Shown here in pieces: positions 9,363 through 17,651 of a stretch of DNA of 64,000 nt (the first letter of the stretch is position 1; each line of letters starts with the position of its first letter). The stretch is taken from positions 6,032 to 70,031 of the forward strand of contig CAYZTA010000027.1 of the NCBI GenBank assembly GCA_964481145.1, written 5' to 3'. Made by a program: the position numbers and the translations under genes. Below the pieces are notes generated by a model. The model was not told the origin of the DNA. It was given only the letters and a program-made list of their open reading frames with translations, and made no database searches. This DNA is from Sandaracinus sp964481145. Lineage in GTDB: Bacteria; Myxococcota_A; Polyangia; Polyangiales; Sandaracinaceae.

Positions 9363-10367
9363 ATGTTGTGCACTCGATTGCAGGACTCGTTCGTTGGAAC
9401 CGTATTCGTTGCACTTTCCTGCGCGTGGATGAGCACGCCGTGTGCGGCTCAGGAAGAGGAGCCCACTGCCGTGCTGACATGGGCATCCGAATCTCAACCG
9501 GATATGCAATGTGCTTTACAAGCGCGTTTGCCTGAGGAGGTCTCCGTCATCCTGACGAGGAATCCATTCGTGGTGGCCCTACCGGCCACGTTTCAGCTCG
9601 AAGCCCGCTTCTCGACCCATCCTCGCCTCGAAGTCGAAGTGCGCATGCGTGACTCCGAGGGAGCGGTATTGGGCGTTCGAACGGTGGAGTCGTCCAACTG
9701 TGAAGAACTTGTCCGAGCGTTGGCTGTCATCGTCGCGATGATGGTCGAGTCTCCTGCGTTCGAAGCAAACCTCGTCGCGCCAGTGATAGAGGCTTCTTCG
9801 CCGAGCCAGTTCGGGCTTGTTTCCGGCGTTTCGGTGATGGGGACGGCAGGCGCATTGACACCTGCGCTTCTGGGCGGTGGTTTGTTCATCGGATTTCAAG
9901 AGCGTGGAAGTGGGTTCGAGCTGCGATTGCGGATCGATATGCTCGGGACGCCGTTCTCCATCGCTGATGTGACTGTGGTGGCGATTGGGTTTCGACCCGA
10001 ATCGAGCGCGTGTTTCGATGCATGGATCGATCATGCCCGCATGGGAGGCTGCGCGTTCGTTGGTGTGTCTTGGGTTTCTGTCAGAGGCACCGATTTCGAT
10101 GTGACGCACTCTGCAGATCTCCTCGGTGCTGACGTGGGCGTCAGTGCTCGGGCCACATTTCCCTTGGGCGGCCCTTTCATGTTTCGTGTCGAGCTTGGGC
10201 TTGCAGTGCCGCTCCGCACATTTCCTTTCGAAGTCGAGGGGCCCACAGGAATGCGAAGCCTGCTTTGGCAGGCGTGGCCAGTGGCCCCGTTGGCTCGGAT
10301 CGAAGCCGTGATTGAATTGCCAGAAATATTAGGAAGTAACTCACCCCGCCCACACTCATCTTTGTGA
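9363..10367 (+). CDS. Secreted protein, possible outer-membrane barrel
   Basis: 334 residues with a signal peptide (hydrophobic about 10-27, cleavage near CAAQ-EE). The second half (after about residue 140) has alternating hydrophobic/polar strands and Gly-rich turns (GGGLFIGFQERGSGFELRLRID, and GADVGVSARATFPLGG), suggesting a small beta-barrel. The start is the ATG at 9363 after GAGG; a TTG just before it is rejected. It follows the DASS gene by 21 bp and converges with the one-TM partner of the sigma factor (8-bp gap). In myxobacteria such proteins often sit beside ECF sigma/TPR modules; the link here is inferred. Confidence 0.7.
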   Translation: MLCTRLQDSFVGTVFVALSCAWMSTPCAAQEEEPTAVLTWASESQPDMQCALQARLPEEVSVILTRNPFVVALPATFQLEARFSTHPRLEVEVRMRDSEGAVLGVRTVESSNCEELVRALAVIVAMMVESPAFEANLVAPVIEASSPSQFGLVSGVSVMGTAGALTPALLGGGLFIGFQERGSGFELRLRIDMLGTPFSIADVTVVAIGFRPESSACFDAWIDHARMGGCAFVGVSWVSVRGTDFDVTHSADLLGADVGVSARATFPLGGPFMFRVELGLAVPLRTFPFEVEGPTGMRSLLWQAWPVAPLARIEAVIELPEILGSNSPRPHSSL

Positions 10368-10375
10368 CGGTGGAG

Positions 10376-11158
10376 TCAAGGTCGCGTGAGCGCTGCGTCG
10401 ATCCTTGCTCGATAGGGGCTCTGCCCCCATTGAGCGCGGAACTGGTGAGCACGTTGCTCGGCCTCGACGCGGCGCCCCAACGCAGCCAGCGCCTCCACCG
10501 CCAGCACCTCGCGCTCTTCGGCGAGAATCCCATCTGCGAACTCTCGTCGATGCCGTTCGACGAGTCGCAGCGCGTGTTCTGGCTCTCTGGCCAAAGCGCG
10601 TCGCGCAGCTCGAACGAGGGAGATCTCATCCGTGGGAGGATGGGGGCTCGCCGGCTCGGGTGCAGAGGCTTGCTCTTGTGCTCTCTCTCTCTGCGAAGCG
10701 CGGCGGCCGTGACGTCGGAAACGTTCGTGAGGGAGTTCGCTTTCTTCGGATTCTCTTTCGGCAGGTTCCTCGAGCACCGGATGGGTGGCTTCGGGATGAG
10801 TGGCTGTGGACGCTGACGCATCAGTTGCGACTTCTGCCGAAGACTCTCTCCTCGCGGTGGAGCCCCTCGTGGTGGACGAGATTGGCCGAGAGCTCTCCAT
10901 CGAGATCCAGACGAGGACCCCGATCGCAGCCATGCCAAGGACGATCGCTCCTGAAAGCGCGCGCAGGCCGGCACGCGACACCGACGAAGGATCGCTCCCG
11001 CCATGAATCGCGCTTGCGATCTTCGTCTCCATACGAGACATCGCTTCGGTGTCAGGCAATTCCAGACGGGCACTCGAGAGCGCCGAGCGCAACATGGCCT
11101 CCGCACGCAGTCCGGTCTCCGCGTTGTTCGGCCCCCCGTCCTCATCGAAGCCGCTCAT
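10376..11158 (-). CDS. One-TM protein coupled to ECF sigma factor (putative anti-sigma)
   Basis: 260 residues: a cytosolic N-terminal ~65 residues, one membrane segment (LRALSGAIVLGMAAIGVLVWIS), a Ser/Thr/Glu/Arg-rich linker, and a helical C-terminal domain from about residue 180 (ARRALAREPEHALRLVERHRREF, LAVEALAALGRRVEAEQRA) that looks TPR-like. Its ATG overlaps the sigma factor stop as ATGA, so it is translated with the sigma factor. The position suggests an anti-sigma or sigma-linked signalling protein, but the zinc-binding HxxxCxxC motif of classic anti-sigmas is absent. Confidence 0.75.
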   Translation of the reverse strand: MSGFDEDGGPNNAETGLRAEAMLRSALSSARLELPDTEAMSRMETKIASAIHGGSDPSSVSRAGLRALSGAIVLGMAAIGVLVWISMESSRPISSTTRGSTARRESSAEVATDASASTATHPEATHPVLEEPAERESEESELPHERFRRHGRRASQRERAQEQASAPEPASPHPPTDEISLVRAARRALAREPEHALRLVERHRREFADGILAEEREVLAVEALAALGRRVEAEQRAHQFRAQWGQSPYRARIDAALTRP

Positions 11159-11700
11159 AATGGCTCCTTTCCGCTCTCTCCGAGCGCGCGTCGCATGTGC
11201 GAAAGCACTTGTTCTCGCGCAACATAAAGTCTCGAATAAGCTGTCTTTTTAGGAATATCTATGATCTTAGCCGCTTCTTCCACCGAGAGTTCTTCGATAT
11301 CGACGAGGACGAACACCGCTCTCTTGCCATCATCGAGAGTGTCGAGCGCGCGCTCCAGCGCCGCGCGGGCGCGGACCACGTCGGACGCGTGCTCGAGATC
11401 GCGCTCGGTCGCATTTTCGGGGAGACGATCGACCAGCATCTCGTGACGTCGATGGGCGCGCCGCCGTACATTCGCGACGACTCGCATGCAGATTCCATAG
11501 AGCCATGTTCGCGGAGCGCCGCGCCCTTCGAACTCTGACAATCGGCGATGTGCGATTAAGAACACCTCTTGGACGACATCTTCGATGTCGGAAGGAGGAA
11601 CCCCCAGATGCCGAGCTGCCCGGTGCACGTAGGCACCATGGGCGCGAAAGAGGGCTTCCAAGGCCGGAGGGAGCGAAGGCACCGGGAGAGCCGCGGTCAC
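11155..11700 (-). CDS. ECF-type RNA polymerase sigma factor
   Basis: The protein has sigma region 2 (ALFRAHGAYVHRAARHLGVPPSDIEDVVQEVFLIAHRR), with the -10 recognition part around RTWLYGICMRVVANVRRRAHR, and region 4 near the C-terminus (ELSVEEAAKIIDIPKKTAYSR). The frame is open to a GTG at 11817, but residues before the sigma domain look non-coding (a run of Phe/Lys). I take the GTG at 11700, giving 181 residues, though it has no clear ribosome site. The stop overlaps the start of the one-TM partner. It is divergent from the ThiF-nitroreductase operon with a 185-bp gap. Confidence 0.85.
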   Translation of the reverse strand: MTAALPVPSLPPALEALFRAHGAYVHRAARHLGVPPSDIEDVVQEVFLIAHRRLSEFEGRGAPRTWLYGICMRVVANVRRRAHRRHEMLVDRLPENATERDLEHASDVVRARAALERALDTLDDGKRAVFVLVDIEELSVEEAAKIIDIPKKTAYSRLYVAREQVLSHMRRALGESGKEPL

Positions 11701-11885
11701 GAAGGTGAGTGTCGGCCGAACGAGTCGTTTCCTGAAAAAAAACTGAATGCATCCCGTGAAGGGACGAGATTTCAAAAAAAGTTTTTCGCCTTGGGAAGAA
11801 CGGTGCCGAGTCCACACCCACGGTGTGGAGCAGCGGCTCGAAGAGCCACCGTGACCTGGCTTTCGGCCTAAAAACAGGAGGTTTT
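11701..11885. promoter_or_regulatory. Divergent intergenic region with two inverted repeats
   Basis: This stretch separates the ECF sigma gene (left) from the ThiF-nitroreductase operon (right). It contains an 8-3-8 perfect inverted repeat at 11811-11829 (arm TCCACACC) and a second, 5-3-5, at 11835-11847 (arm GGCTC), both within 80 bp of the operon ATG. A smaller TCCC-N5-GGGA dyad lies at 11752-11764. They could be operators or a leader hairpin. No confident -35/-10 pair was identified. Confidence 0.5.
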
Positions 11886-13907
11886 ATGATCTCGGGGACG
11901 AAGTTCGACCACCTGAGAGCGTTCGATCGGAACATCGGCTTCATCACCGAGGCTGAGCTCCAACGGCTGAAGCGGAAGACCGTGGCAATCGGAGGGATGG
12001 GAGGCATGGGGGGCGCGAACCTCATGACCTTGGTGCGCATGGGAATAGGCGGCTTCCACATTGCCGATCACGACACCTTCGAGATGGCGAACTTCAACCG
12101 CCAAGTCGGCGCGAGCATGAGCACCCTCGGCAAGTCGAAGGTCGACGTCATGGCGGCCATGGCGCGGGACATCAACCCCGAGCTTCGAATCAAGACCTTC
12201 CCTTCAGGCGTCGAGGCCCGTCATATCGATGCCTTCCTCGAAGGCGTCGATCTCTTCGTGGATGGTCTCGACTTCTTCTGTATCGATCTGCGCGCAAAGG
12301 TCTTTCGCCGAGCTCACGAGCTCGGGATTCCTGCCGTGACCGCCGCGCCCGTTGGACTCGGAACCTCGTACCTCGTCTTTCTCCCCGAAGCGATGAGCTT
12401 CGAAGAGTATTTCGGGCTCGAAGGTCGAGACGAGAGTGAGCAGATCGCCCGATTCATGGCGGGGCTCGTGCCTCATCCGCTCCATCGACGATATCTCGTC
12501 GATTCGACTCGAATGCAGCCCCATGCCCACCGGGTTTCGTCATCTCCCGTGGGGATCAGTCTCGCTGCGGCGGCCGTCGGCGCGGAGGCGACGAAGCTGC
12601 TCTTGGGGCGTGGGAAAGTGCTTCCAGCACCCTGGTGTCATCAATTCGACCCCTACCTCGGACGCTTCATTCGTTCACGAAGACCCCTGAGCAATCTCGG
12701 CGCGAATCTCCTGCGCCTTCGTGGGGAGAGCCCCCGAACTCCTCGACACGATACAGCGCACTCGACGGGCCCTGCCAGTCTTGCCAGCGAAACTTCTCTC
12801 GATCGCATCCTCGAATTGGCGCGCTGGACGCCAAGCGGAGACAACAGCCAGCCATGGCGCTTCGAGCCGACCAGCGGGGAATCGGTTCGTGTACATCTAC
12901 ACGACCAGATGGGCAATGACCTTTATGATTATGATGGTCGCCCGACGCTCGTCAGCGGAGGGATGCTCCTCGAGACGATGCGATTGGCCGCGAGTCGTGA
13001 AGGACGAGAGCTCAAGTTCGAGTGCAGTCCTTCTGCTGCAGACGGCTCCTATCGAATCGATGTGTCGTTTCCACGCAACCAAGCGATCGAGGCCGACCCC
13101 ATGGTCGATTTCGTTCATTTGCGCTCTGTAGATCGTCGCCCTTATCGACTCGCGAAGTTCTCCGTCAAACACCGATTCGAACTCGAGTCGATCTTGGGTC
13201 GTGGTCTCGAAGTTCTCTGGCTCGACAGCGCGGCGGAGCGACTGCGCTTTGCCCTGATCAACGCTCGAACGACGGACATTCGGCTGCGGCTCCCCGAGAT
13301 CGCGAGCGTCCACGCGAGGGTGCTGAAGTTCGGAGAGACTCATGCTGATTGGGGGATTCCTGCGGCGGCGCTCGGGGTGAGTCCAGCCATGACCCGATTG
13401 ATTCGATTCGCAGTCGAGCATCCAGAGATCGCGATCCCGGCGACACGACTCTTGGGTGCCAAAGCTCCTTCACTGGAGATGGACATCATCCCGGGTCTGT
13501 TTTGTTCGACACATTTCCTCGTGAGCATGAAGCGCGTACCTGAACCACATGAGAAGTGCGCCGAGATTCTGAGTGCGGGGATGCGACTTCAGAAGTTCTG
13601 GCTCACCGCGACTGCCCTCGGGCTCTCCGTTCAGCCGAGCGTCGCACCCCTATGTTTTGCATATCACTCCGAGCACGGTCGGCGCTTTCCAGATGCGCCA
13701 GGCTGTGATGCGATGGCCGAACGCGTCTCGCGCGCACTCCGTTCGCTCGAGCCAGGGAAAAACTCTGAGCACTTCGTATTTGCGGGACGCCTCGGACTTC
13801 CATCGGATAGGCCTCCGAGCGGACGCTCCCTGCGTCAGTCCGTTTCCGAACTGCTCGTGTCCCCCCGAAGTTGGGAGCGCAGTGGAGAAACGTTATTCAC
13901 AGCTTAG
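11886..13907 (+). CDS. E1-like ThiF adenylyltransferase fused to nitroreductase
   Basis: 673 residues. Residues ~30-270 are an E1/ThiF domain: ATP loop GGMGGMGG, the acidic/Arg-finger segment DHDTFEMANFNRQVGAS, a conserved Lys in LGKSKVD, and DGLDFFCIDLR. The CxxC zinc pairs of MoeB/ThiF are absent. Residues ~300-645 are a nitroreductase-like FMN domain (ARWTPSGDNSQPWRF). The same two-domain order occurs in mycobacterial Rv1355c (annotated MoeY). The ATG at 11886 has a perfect AGGAGG site; a GTG at 11823 upstream is rejected. ThiF enzymes adenylate a carboxylate and nitroreductases do flavin redox, so a combined activation-plus-redox step on a small molecule or peptide is inferred. It is first of three co-oriented genes. 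Confidence 0.88.
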   Translation: MISGTKFDHLRAFDRNIGFITEAELQRLKRKTVAIGGMGGMGGANLMTLVRMGIGGFHIADHDTFEMANFNRQVGASMSTLGKSKVDVMAAMARDINPELRIKTFPSGVEARHIDAFLEGVDLFVDGLDFFCIDLRAKVFRRAHELGIPAVTAAPVGLGTSYLVFLPEAMSFEEYFGLEGRDESEQIARFMAGLVPHPLHRRYLVDSTRMQPHAHRVSSSPVGISLAAAAVGAEATKLLLGRGKVLPAPWCHQFDPYLGRFIRSRRPLSNLGANLLRLRGESPRTPRHDTAHSTGPASLASETSLDRILELARWTPSGDNSQPWRFEPTSGESVRVHLHDQMGNDLYDYDGRPTLVSGGMLLETMRLAASREGRELKFECSPSAADGSYRIDVSFPRNQAIEADPMVDFVHLRSVDRRPYRLAKFSVKHRFELESILGRGLEVLWLDSAAERLRFALINARTTDIRLRLPEIASVHARVLKFGETHADWGIPAAALGVSPAMTRLIRFAVEHPEIAIPATRLLGAKAPSLEMDIIPGLFCSTHFLVSMKRVPEPHEKCAEILSAGMRLQKFWLTATALGLSVQPSVAPLCFAYHSEHGRRFPDAPGCDAMAERVSRALRSLEPGKNSEHFVFAGRLGLPSDRPPSGRSLRQSVSELLVSPRSWERSGETLFTA

Positions 13908-13918
13908 GAGGAGAGATC

Positions 13919-14794
13919 ATGCCACGATTATCGATGATTCCTACGCTCCTCCGGGAAAATCTCCTCAAAGAACAAGCCCCTCGAGAGCCGGAGCCTTCGC
14001 TCGTGATGGACGAGCTAGAAGGTGTGATGGGGTTTGCCGATAGCGGCCGCATCGACGGGGTCATGTCGGCCGCCTACTTGTTCCACTCGGCGAGAATTTC
14101 CTCAGTGATCGCCGGAAAATCAAAGATCGTTGATCTCGGTTGTGGGCCTGCGACGCAATTGGCGCAGGTGGCTCGGCTCAATCCGGATGCCCATTTTCTC
14201 GGTGTCGATCTGTCTCGTGAGATGCTGTCCAATGCGGAGCAGCATCTACGCAATCAAGAGCTGAAGAATGTAGAGCTGATGTGTGGAGACATCTGCGCAT
14301 TGGATTCGATTCAATCGTCATCGGTGGATGCGGTGATGAGCACGATGGCGCTGCATCATCTTCCGACGGTCGATGCTCTAACACAATGCTTCTCTGAAAT
14401 GAGACGGATATTGAAGCCCGGAGGGGCGATTTATCTGGCAGACTTCGGAAGGCTCAAATCCCTTCGATCGATGATCTTCTTCGCGTACATGAACAAGAAT
14501 CATCAGCCCCATGTCTTCTCGCTCGATTACGAGAGATCTCTACGAGCGGCGTTCTTGCGCTCTGATTTCATCCGCCTTTCCAAGATGGAGTTTGGCCCCT
14601 GTGTGTCAGTCGTGAGCTCGTGGGGAGTTCCTGTGCTCGTCCTCGTGAAAACCGAAGATCGGGAAGTTTCGCCGTGGGTCGCTGATGAGCTGCGCAGGAT
14701 GCGGCGAAACTTGTCGATCAAGTATCGCCGAGAGCTGGACGATATCCGATTCTTGTTTTGGATGTCGGGGCTCCGTAACGATCCTTTCGGATAA
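13919..14794 (+). CDS. Class I SAM-dependent methyltransferase
   Basis: 291 residues. Motif I is KIVDLGCGPATQLAQ (about residue 75), followed by FLGVDLSREMLSNA (motif II acidic residue), VELMCGDICAL and VDAVMSTMALHHL, then ILKPGGAIYLAD; this is the Methyltransf_11/25 fold. The ~60 residues before motif I and the C-terminal ~80 residues are extra, the latter likely part of the substrate pocket. GGAGGAGAG precedes the ATG at 13919, 11 bp after the ThiF-nitroreductase stop, so they are co-translated. The acceptor is unknown. Context suggests it tailors the product of the fusion enzyme. Confidence 0.9.
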   Translation: MPRLSMIPTLLRENLLKEQAPREPEPSLVMDELEGVMGFADSGRIDGVMSAAYLFHSARISSVIAGKSKIVDLGCGPATQLAQVARLNPDAHFLGVDLSREMLSNAEQHLRNQELKNVELMCGDICALDSIQSSSVDAVMSTMALHHLPTVDALTQCFSEMRRILKPGGAIYLADFGRLKSLRSMIFFAYMNKNHQPHVFSLDYERSLRAAFLRSDFIRLSKMEFGPCVSVVSSWGVPVLVLVKTEDREVSPWVADELRRMRRNLSIKYRRELDDIRFLFWMSGLRNDPFG

Positions 14795-14849
14795 TCGACC
14801 TCGAGCAATTCGAGCTCCATCGATGGACGGTTTTACGTATGGAGGTCTC

Positions 14850-15731
14850 ATGAAGTTGCCATTTTTCGTTGTTGATCCATGGGTCCGTAGGAGAGCGCGT
14901 CTCGACTCGATCGACCTCGATCGCTTTCAGATTCGTCTCGCTCGAACCGCGAAGGAGTACGAAGATGCGTTTCGACTGATTCACCTGGCGTATGCGTTCA
15001 AAGGGATCGAGCCGATGCGGCGCCTCGATCTGCGGATCACGGAGCAGCACGTTCTCAGTGAAGCGGTGGTGCTCGTGGCGTATGAGCGAGAGCGACTCGT
15101 GGGGACCATTTCGGTGACGAAGGACTCTCCAGCGGGGCTTCCGCTCGACAAGGATTATCCGAGCGAGCTCGCCTCTTTGAGGAGTGATGGTGCGCGACTA
15201 TCCGAGGTTGGGTCACTTGCAGTCGTGCAACGATGTTGGCATTCCGGCCTGATGCCTCTCCTCGGAATGGCGGCGGCTCGCGTCGGTTTTCGCATTCATG
15301 GGAGCAGCCACAACGTGATCGGAATTCATCCGAAGGCGTCCGATTTTTACCGAGCGATCTGGAACTTCCATCCGTTGGGAGCGGTGCGCCAGCACACAGA
15401 GCTCGAGGCGCCGGTGATCGGGCTCGCCCACGAGCGGTCGGCGGTGCAGACACATTTCTCACGACATCATCGAGGGACGCGCGGGCTCGTTCCATTGAAG
15501 TATACATTCGGAGCACAACTACCCAATGGCCTCGAGCTCCCAGAAGAGATCGCGGCGGAGGCTTGGCCGCGCTTCAAAATGCCGCGAGAAGTGTTTCGAA
15601 CGATCTTCGTCGAGCAATCGAATCGCCTCTCGGAACTGAGTCCCGCGACGATGCAACATCTCCGTTCCCAGCGTTCGGAGGAGACCATGGGGGTGAATCA
15701 TGAGGACCCTCGAGAAGAGCGAAACGTTTGA
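14850..15731 (+). CDS. FeeM/GNAT-like N-acyltransferase (possible signal synthase)
   Basis: 293 residues. The core resembles the N-acyl amino acid synthase (FeeM)/autoinducer-synthase branch of GNAT folds: LARTAKEYEDAFRLIHLAY (30-48), VVLVAYERERLVGTISVTKD (73-92), the signature RLSEVGSLAVVQRCW (116-130) and VIGIHPKASDFYRAIWNF (156-173). In FeeM relatives the E-V/S-LAV strand binds the acyl donor. AGGAG five bases before the ATG at 14850 fixes the start; upstream in-frame codons are rejected. It is third in the operon, 55 bp after the methyltransferase. The product could be an N-acyl amino acid or related lipid amide; the substrate is not deducible. Confidence 0.75.
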   Translation: MKLPFFVVDPWVRRRARLDSIDLDRFQIRLARTAKEYEDAFRLIHLAYAFKGIEPMRRLDLRITEQHVLSEAVVLVAYERERLVGTISVTKDSPAGLPLDKDYPSELASLRSDGARLSEVGSLAVVQRCWHSGLMPLLGMAAARVGFRIHGSSHNVIGIHPKASDFYRAIWNFHPLGAVRQHTELEAPVIGLAHERSAVQTHFSRHHRGTRGLVPLKYTFGAQLPNGLELPEEIAAEAWPRFKMPREVFRTIFVEQSNRLSELSPATMQHLRSQRSEETMGVNHEDPREERNV

Positions 15732-15834
15732 ATTTGAAATGGTGAACATCGACCATCGATAGATTGAATCGTGAACCTTCATTGTGTCAGACTCGATGCT
15801 GCTCTCCGATGATTCCAGATTCTGGAGACCCCAC

Positions 15835-17646
15835 ATGGATCACAAGCGGTCGAGCGTGATGAACACAGCCCACATTGTCAGTTGTATGTTCTTCTTGTTC
15901 GGATGTGCGACGCCCACGCTCGTAGGAGAGCGATTGGATGGCGGTGCAGGAATGGACTCCACGGTTATACGTGAACGCCTGGACCAATGTGGCAATGGGA
16001 TGGACGACGATGGAGACGGTCGCATCGATGAAGGTTGTCCATGTGGGCCAGGAGAGACTCAATCGTGTTTTTCAGGAGTCCACGCGAATCGTCATATCGG
16101 GACGTGCCGCGACGGTGTGCAAGTGTGTCAAGCGACAGGAGGCCTCGAGTGGGGCGATTGGGGAAACTCTCCCTGTGAGGGCGCAGTGTTGCCGAGCGCT
16201 GAGCTCTGCGATGGGATGGATCACGACTGTGACGGCGCTCGAGACGAAGATTGCCCGTGTACCTTGGGTCAAATGCGCGCATGCGGAAGCGAGCTCTGGC
16301 TCCCTCCATGTATGGTTGGAGCGCAATCGTGTCGTTCGACGGGGGGGTGGGGGGAGTGCGAAGGTGCGGTGGAGCCGAGCTCCGATATCTGCGACGGAAT
16401 CGATAACGATTGCGATGGAAGAATCGATGTGGGCTGTGGATGTATTCCGACGCGTGAGATCTGCTGGGATGGGATTGATAACGACTGTGATGGACAGATC
16501 GATGAGCCCGCGTGCGATTCGACCTTTCTGATGGATGGGGGCGTGCTGATCCCAAACACGCCGATATGCCCTCCCCCCACGGGCGTTTGCGGCTCTGGAA
16601 CGCCGACGTGGAAGATGGTCATGAATGCATCGATGCGGACTTGGACCGAGGCCGCGGTATGGACGGGTTGCGAAATTCTATATTGGGGAGGGCGTGGGCT
16701 GGATAGTCGCGCTCTCGGAGCCGAGCACGGCCGACGCTATCATCCGCATACCGATACATGGCGTCTGATGAGCACCGTGGGCGCTCCCACCGCACGACGG
16801 GAAGGAGGAATTTACCAATGGACTGGCGCCGAGCTCTTCGTGTGGGGCGGGCGGGGTGAATCTGATTCGTTGCTCGAAGACGGAGGGCTCTATGATCCGG
16901 CGACAGATTCGTGGCGTCCGATTCCGCGCGAAACCGATCCCTCTCGTGCACCTCGGAGTCGAGTCGAGGCCGTGGCCGATTGGACCGGGACTGAGGTCGT
17001 GATCTTCGGCGGCCTTGGCGGGCCGGGCAACGTCCTTCGGGAAGGGGCGTTCTACAATCCAACCACCGGGCAATGGCGCCTCTTCCTTGAGCCCGGTCCT
17101 GAGATGTACGACGCATACGGAGGGTGGGCGCGGAATCGTCTCTTCGTTTGGGGCTCGCCGAGCCTTACGGGGAATGCCGTCAATCTCGCATATGTCTATG
17201 ACGACTCGTCTGGATGGATCCCCTTGCCGGAGGCGCCGCTCTCACCGCGAAGCAGGGCCAGAGTGGTCGTTCATGAGGCGGGGATGCTCGTATACGGTGG
17301 TAGTGGTGGTGTGGGCTCGAGCAATTTGAACAACGGCGCCTTCTTCGATTTCGACACATGGACTTGGTGGCCAATTCTCGACGGACCTTCGGATCTAGAG
17401 GGCGGCAGCGGCGGCTATTTTATGTTTTGGACGGGCTGCGATTATGTGTTGATCGATGGACGGGAAGTTCGCGAAGGATTCATGAAGATTTATCACGACT
17501 ATCGGTTCAATCTCGAATCGAACACATGGACAGCCATGCCCGAATTCCGTGGCACTCAGGTTCGTTCGTTGCTCAGATGGACATGGGCCGGCGATCAGAT
17601 CGTGAGTTGGGGAGGGTGGGACTCCGCCCGCCTCATCTTCGAATGA
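15835..17646 (+). CDS. Lipoprotein with MopE-type metal-binding and kelch-like repeats
   Basis: 603 residues. A short N-terminus leads to a lipobox (MFFLFGC, near residue 22). Residues ~55-240 hold four Asp/Cys motifs of the type CDGIDNDCDGRIDVGC, the MopE-like putative Ca/metal-binding motif. From about 260 on come roughly seven kelch-like blades (WTGAELFVWGGRG, WTGTEVVIFGGLGG, GMLVYGGSGG), which should fold as a beta-propeller. It is probably surface exposed. The start at 15835 is favoured by GGAG seven bases upstream; the ORF opens at 15784. It is convergent with acs (5-bp gap). Function unknown; adhesion or metal binding is plausible. Confidence 0.8.
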   Translation: MDHKRSSVMNTAHIVSCMFFLFGCATPTLVGERLDGGAGMDSTVIRERLDQCGNGMDDDGDGRIDEGCPCGPGETQSCFSGVHANRHIGTCRDGVQVCQATGGLEWGDWGNSPCEGAVLPSAELCDGMDHDCDGARDEDCPCTLGQMRACGSELWLPPCMVGAQSCRSTGGWGECEGAVEPSSDICDGIDNDCDGRIDVGCGCIPTREICWDGIDNDCDGQIDEPACDSTFLMDGGVLIPNTPICPPPTGVCGSGTPTWKMVMNASMRTWTEAAVWTGCEILYWGGRGLDSRALGAEHGRRYHPHTDTWRLMSTVGAPTARREGGIYQWTGAELFVWGGRGESDSLLEDGGLYDPATDSWRPIPRETDPSRAPRSRVEAVADWTGTEVVIFGGLGGPGNVLREGAFYNPTTGQWRLFLEPGPEMYDAYGGWARNRLFVWGSPSLTGNAVNLAYVYDDSSGWIPLPEAPLSPRSRARVVVHEAGMLVYGGSGGVGSSNLNNGAFFDFDTWTWWPILDGPSDLEGGSGGYFMFWTGCDYVLIDGREVREGFMKIYHDYRFNLESNTWTAMPEFRGTQVRSLLRWTWAGDQIVSWGGWDSARLIFE

Positions 17647-17651
17647 TTTCT

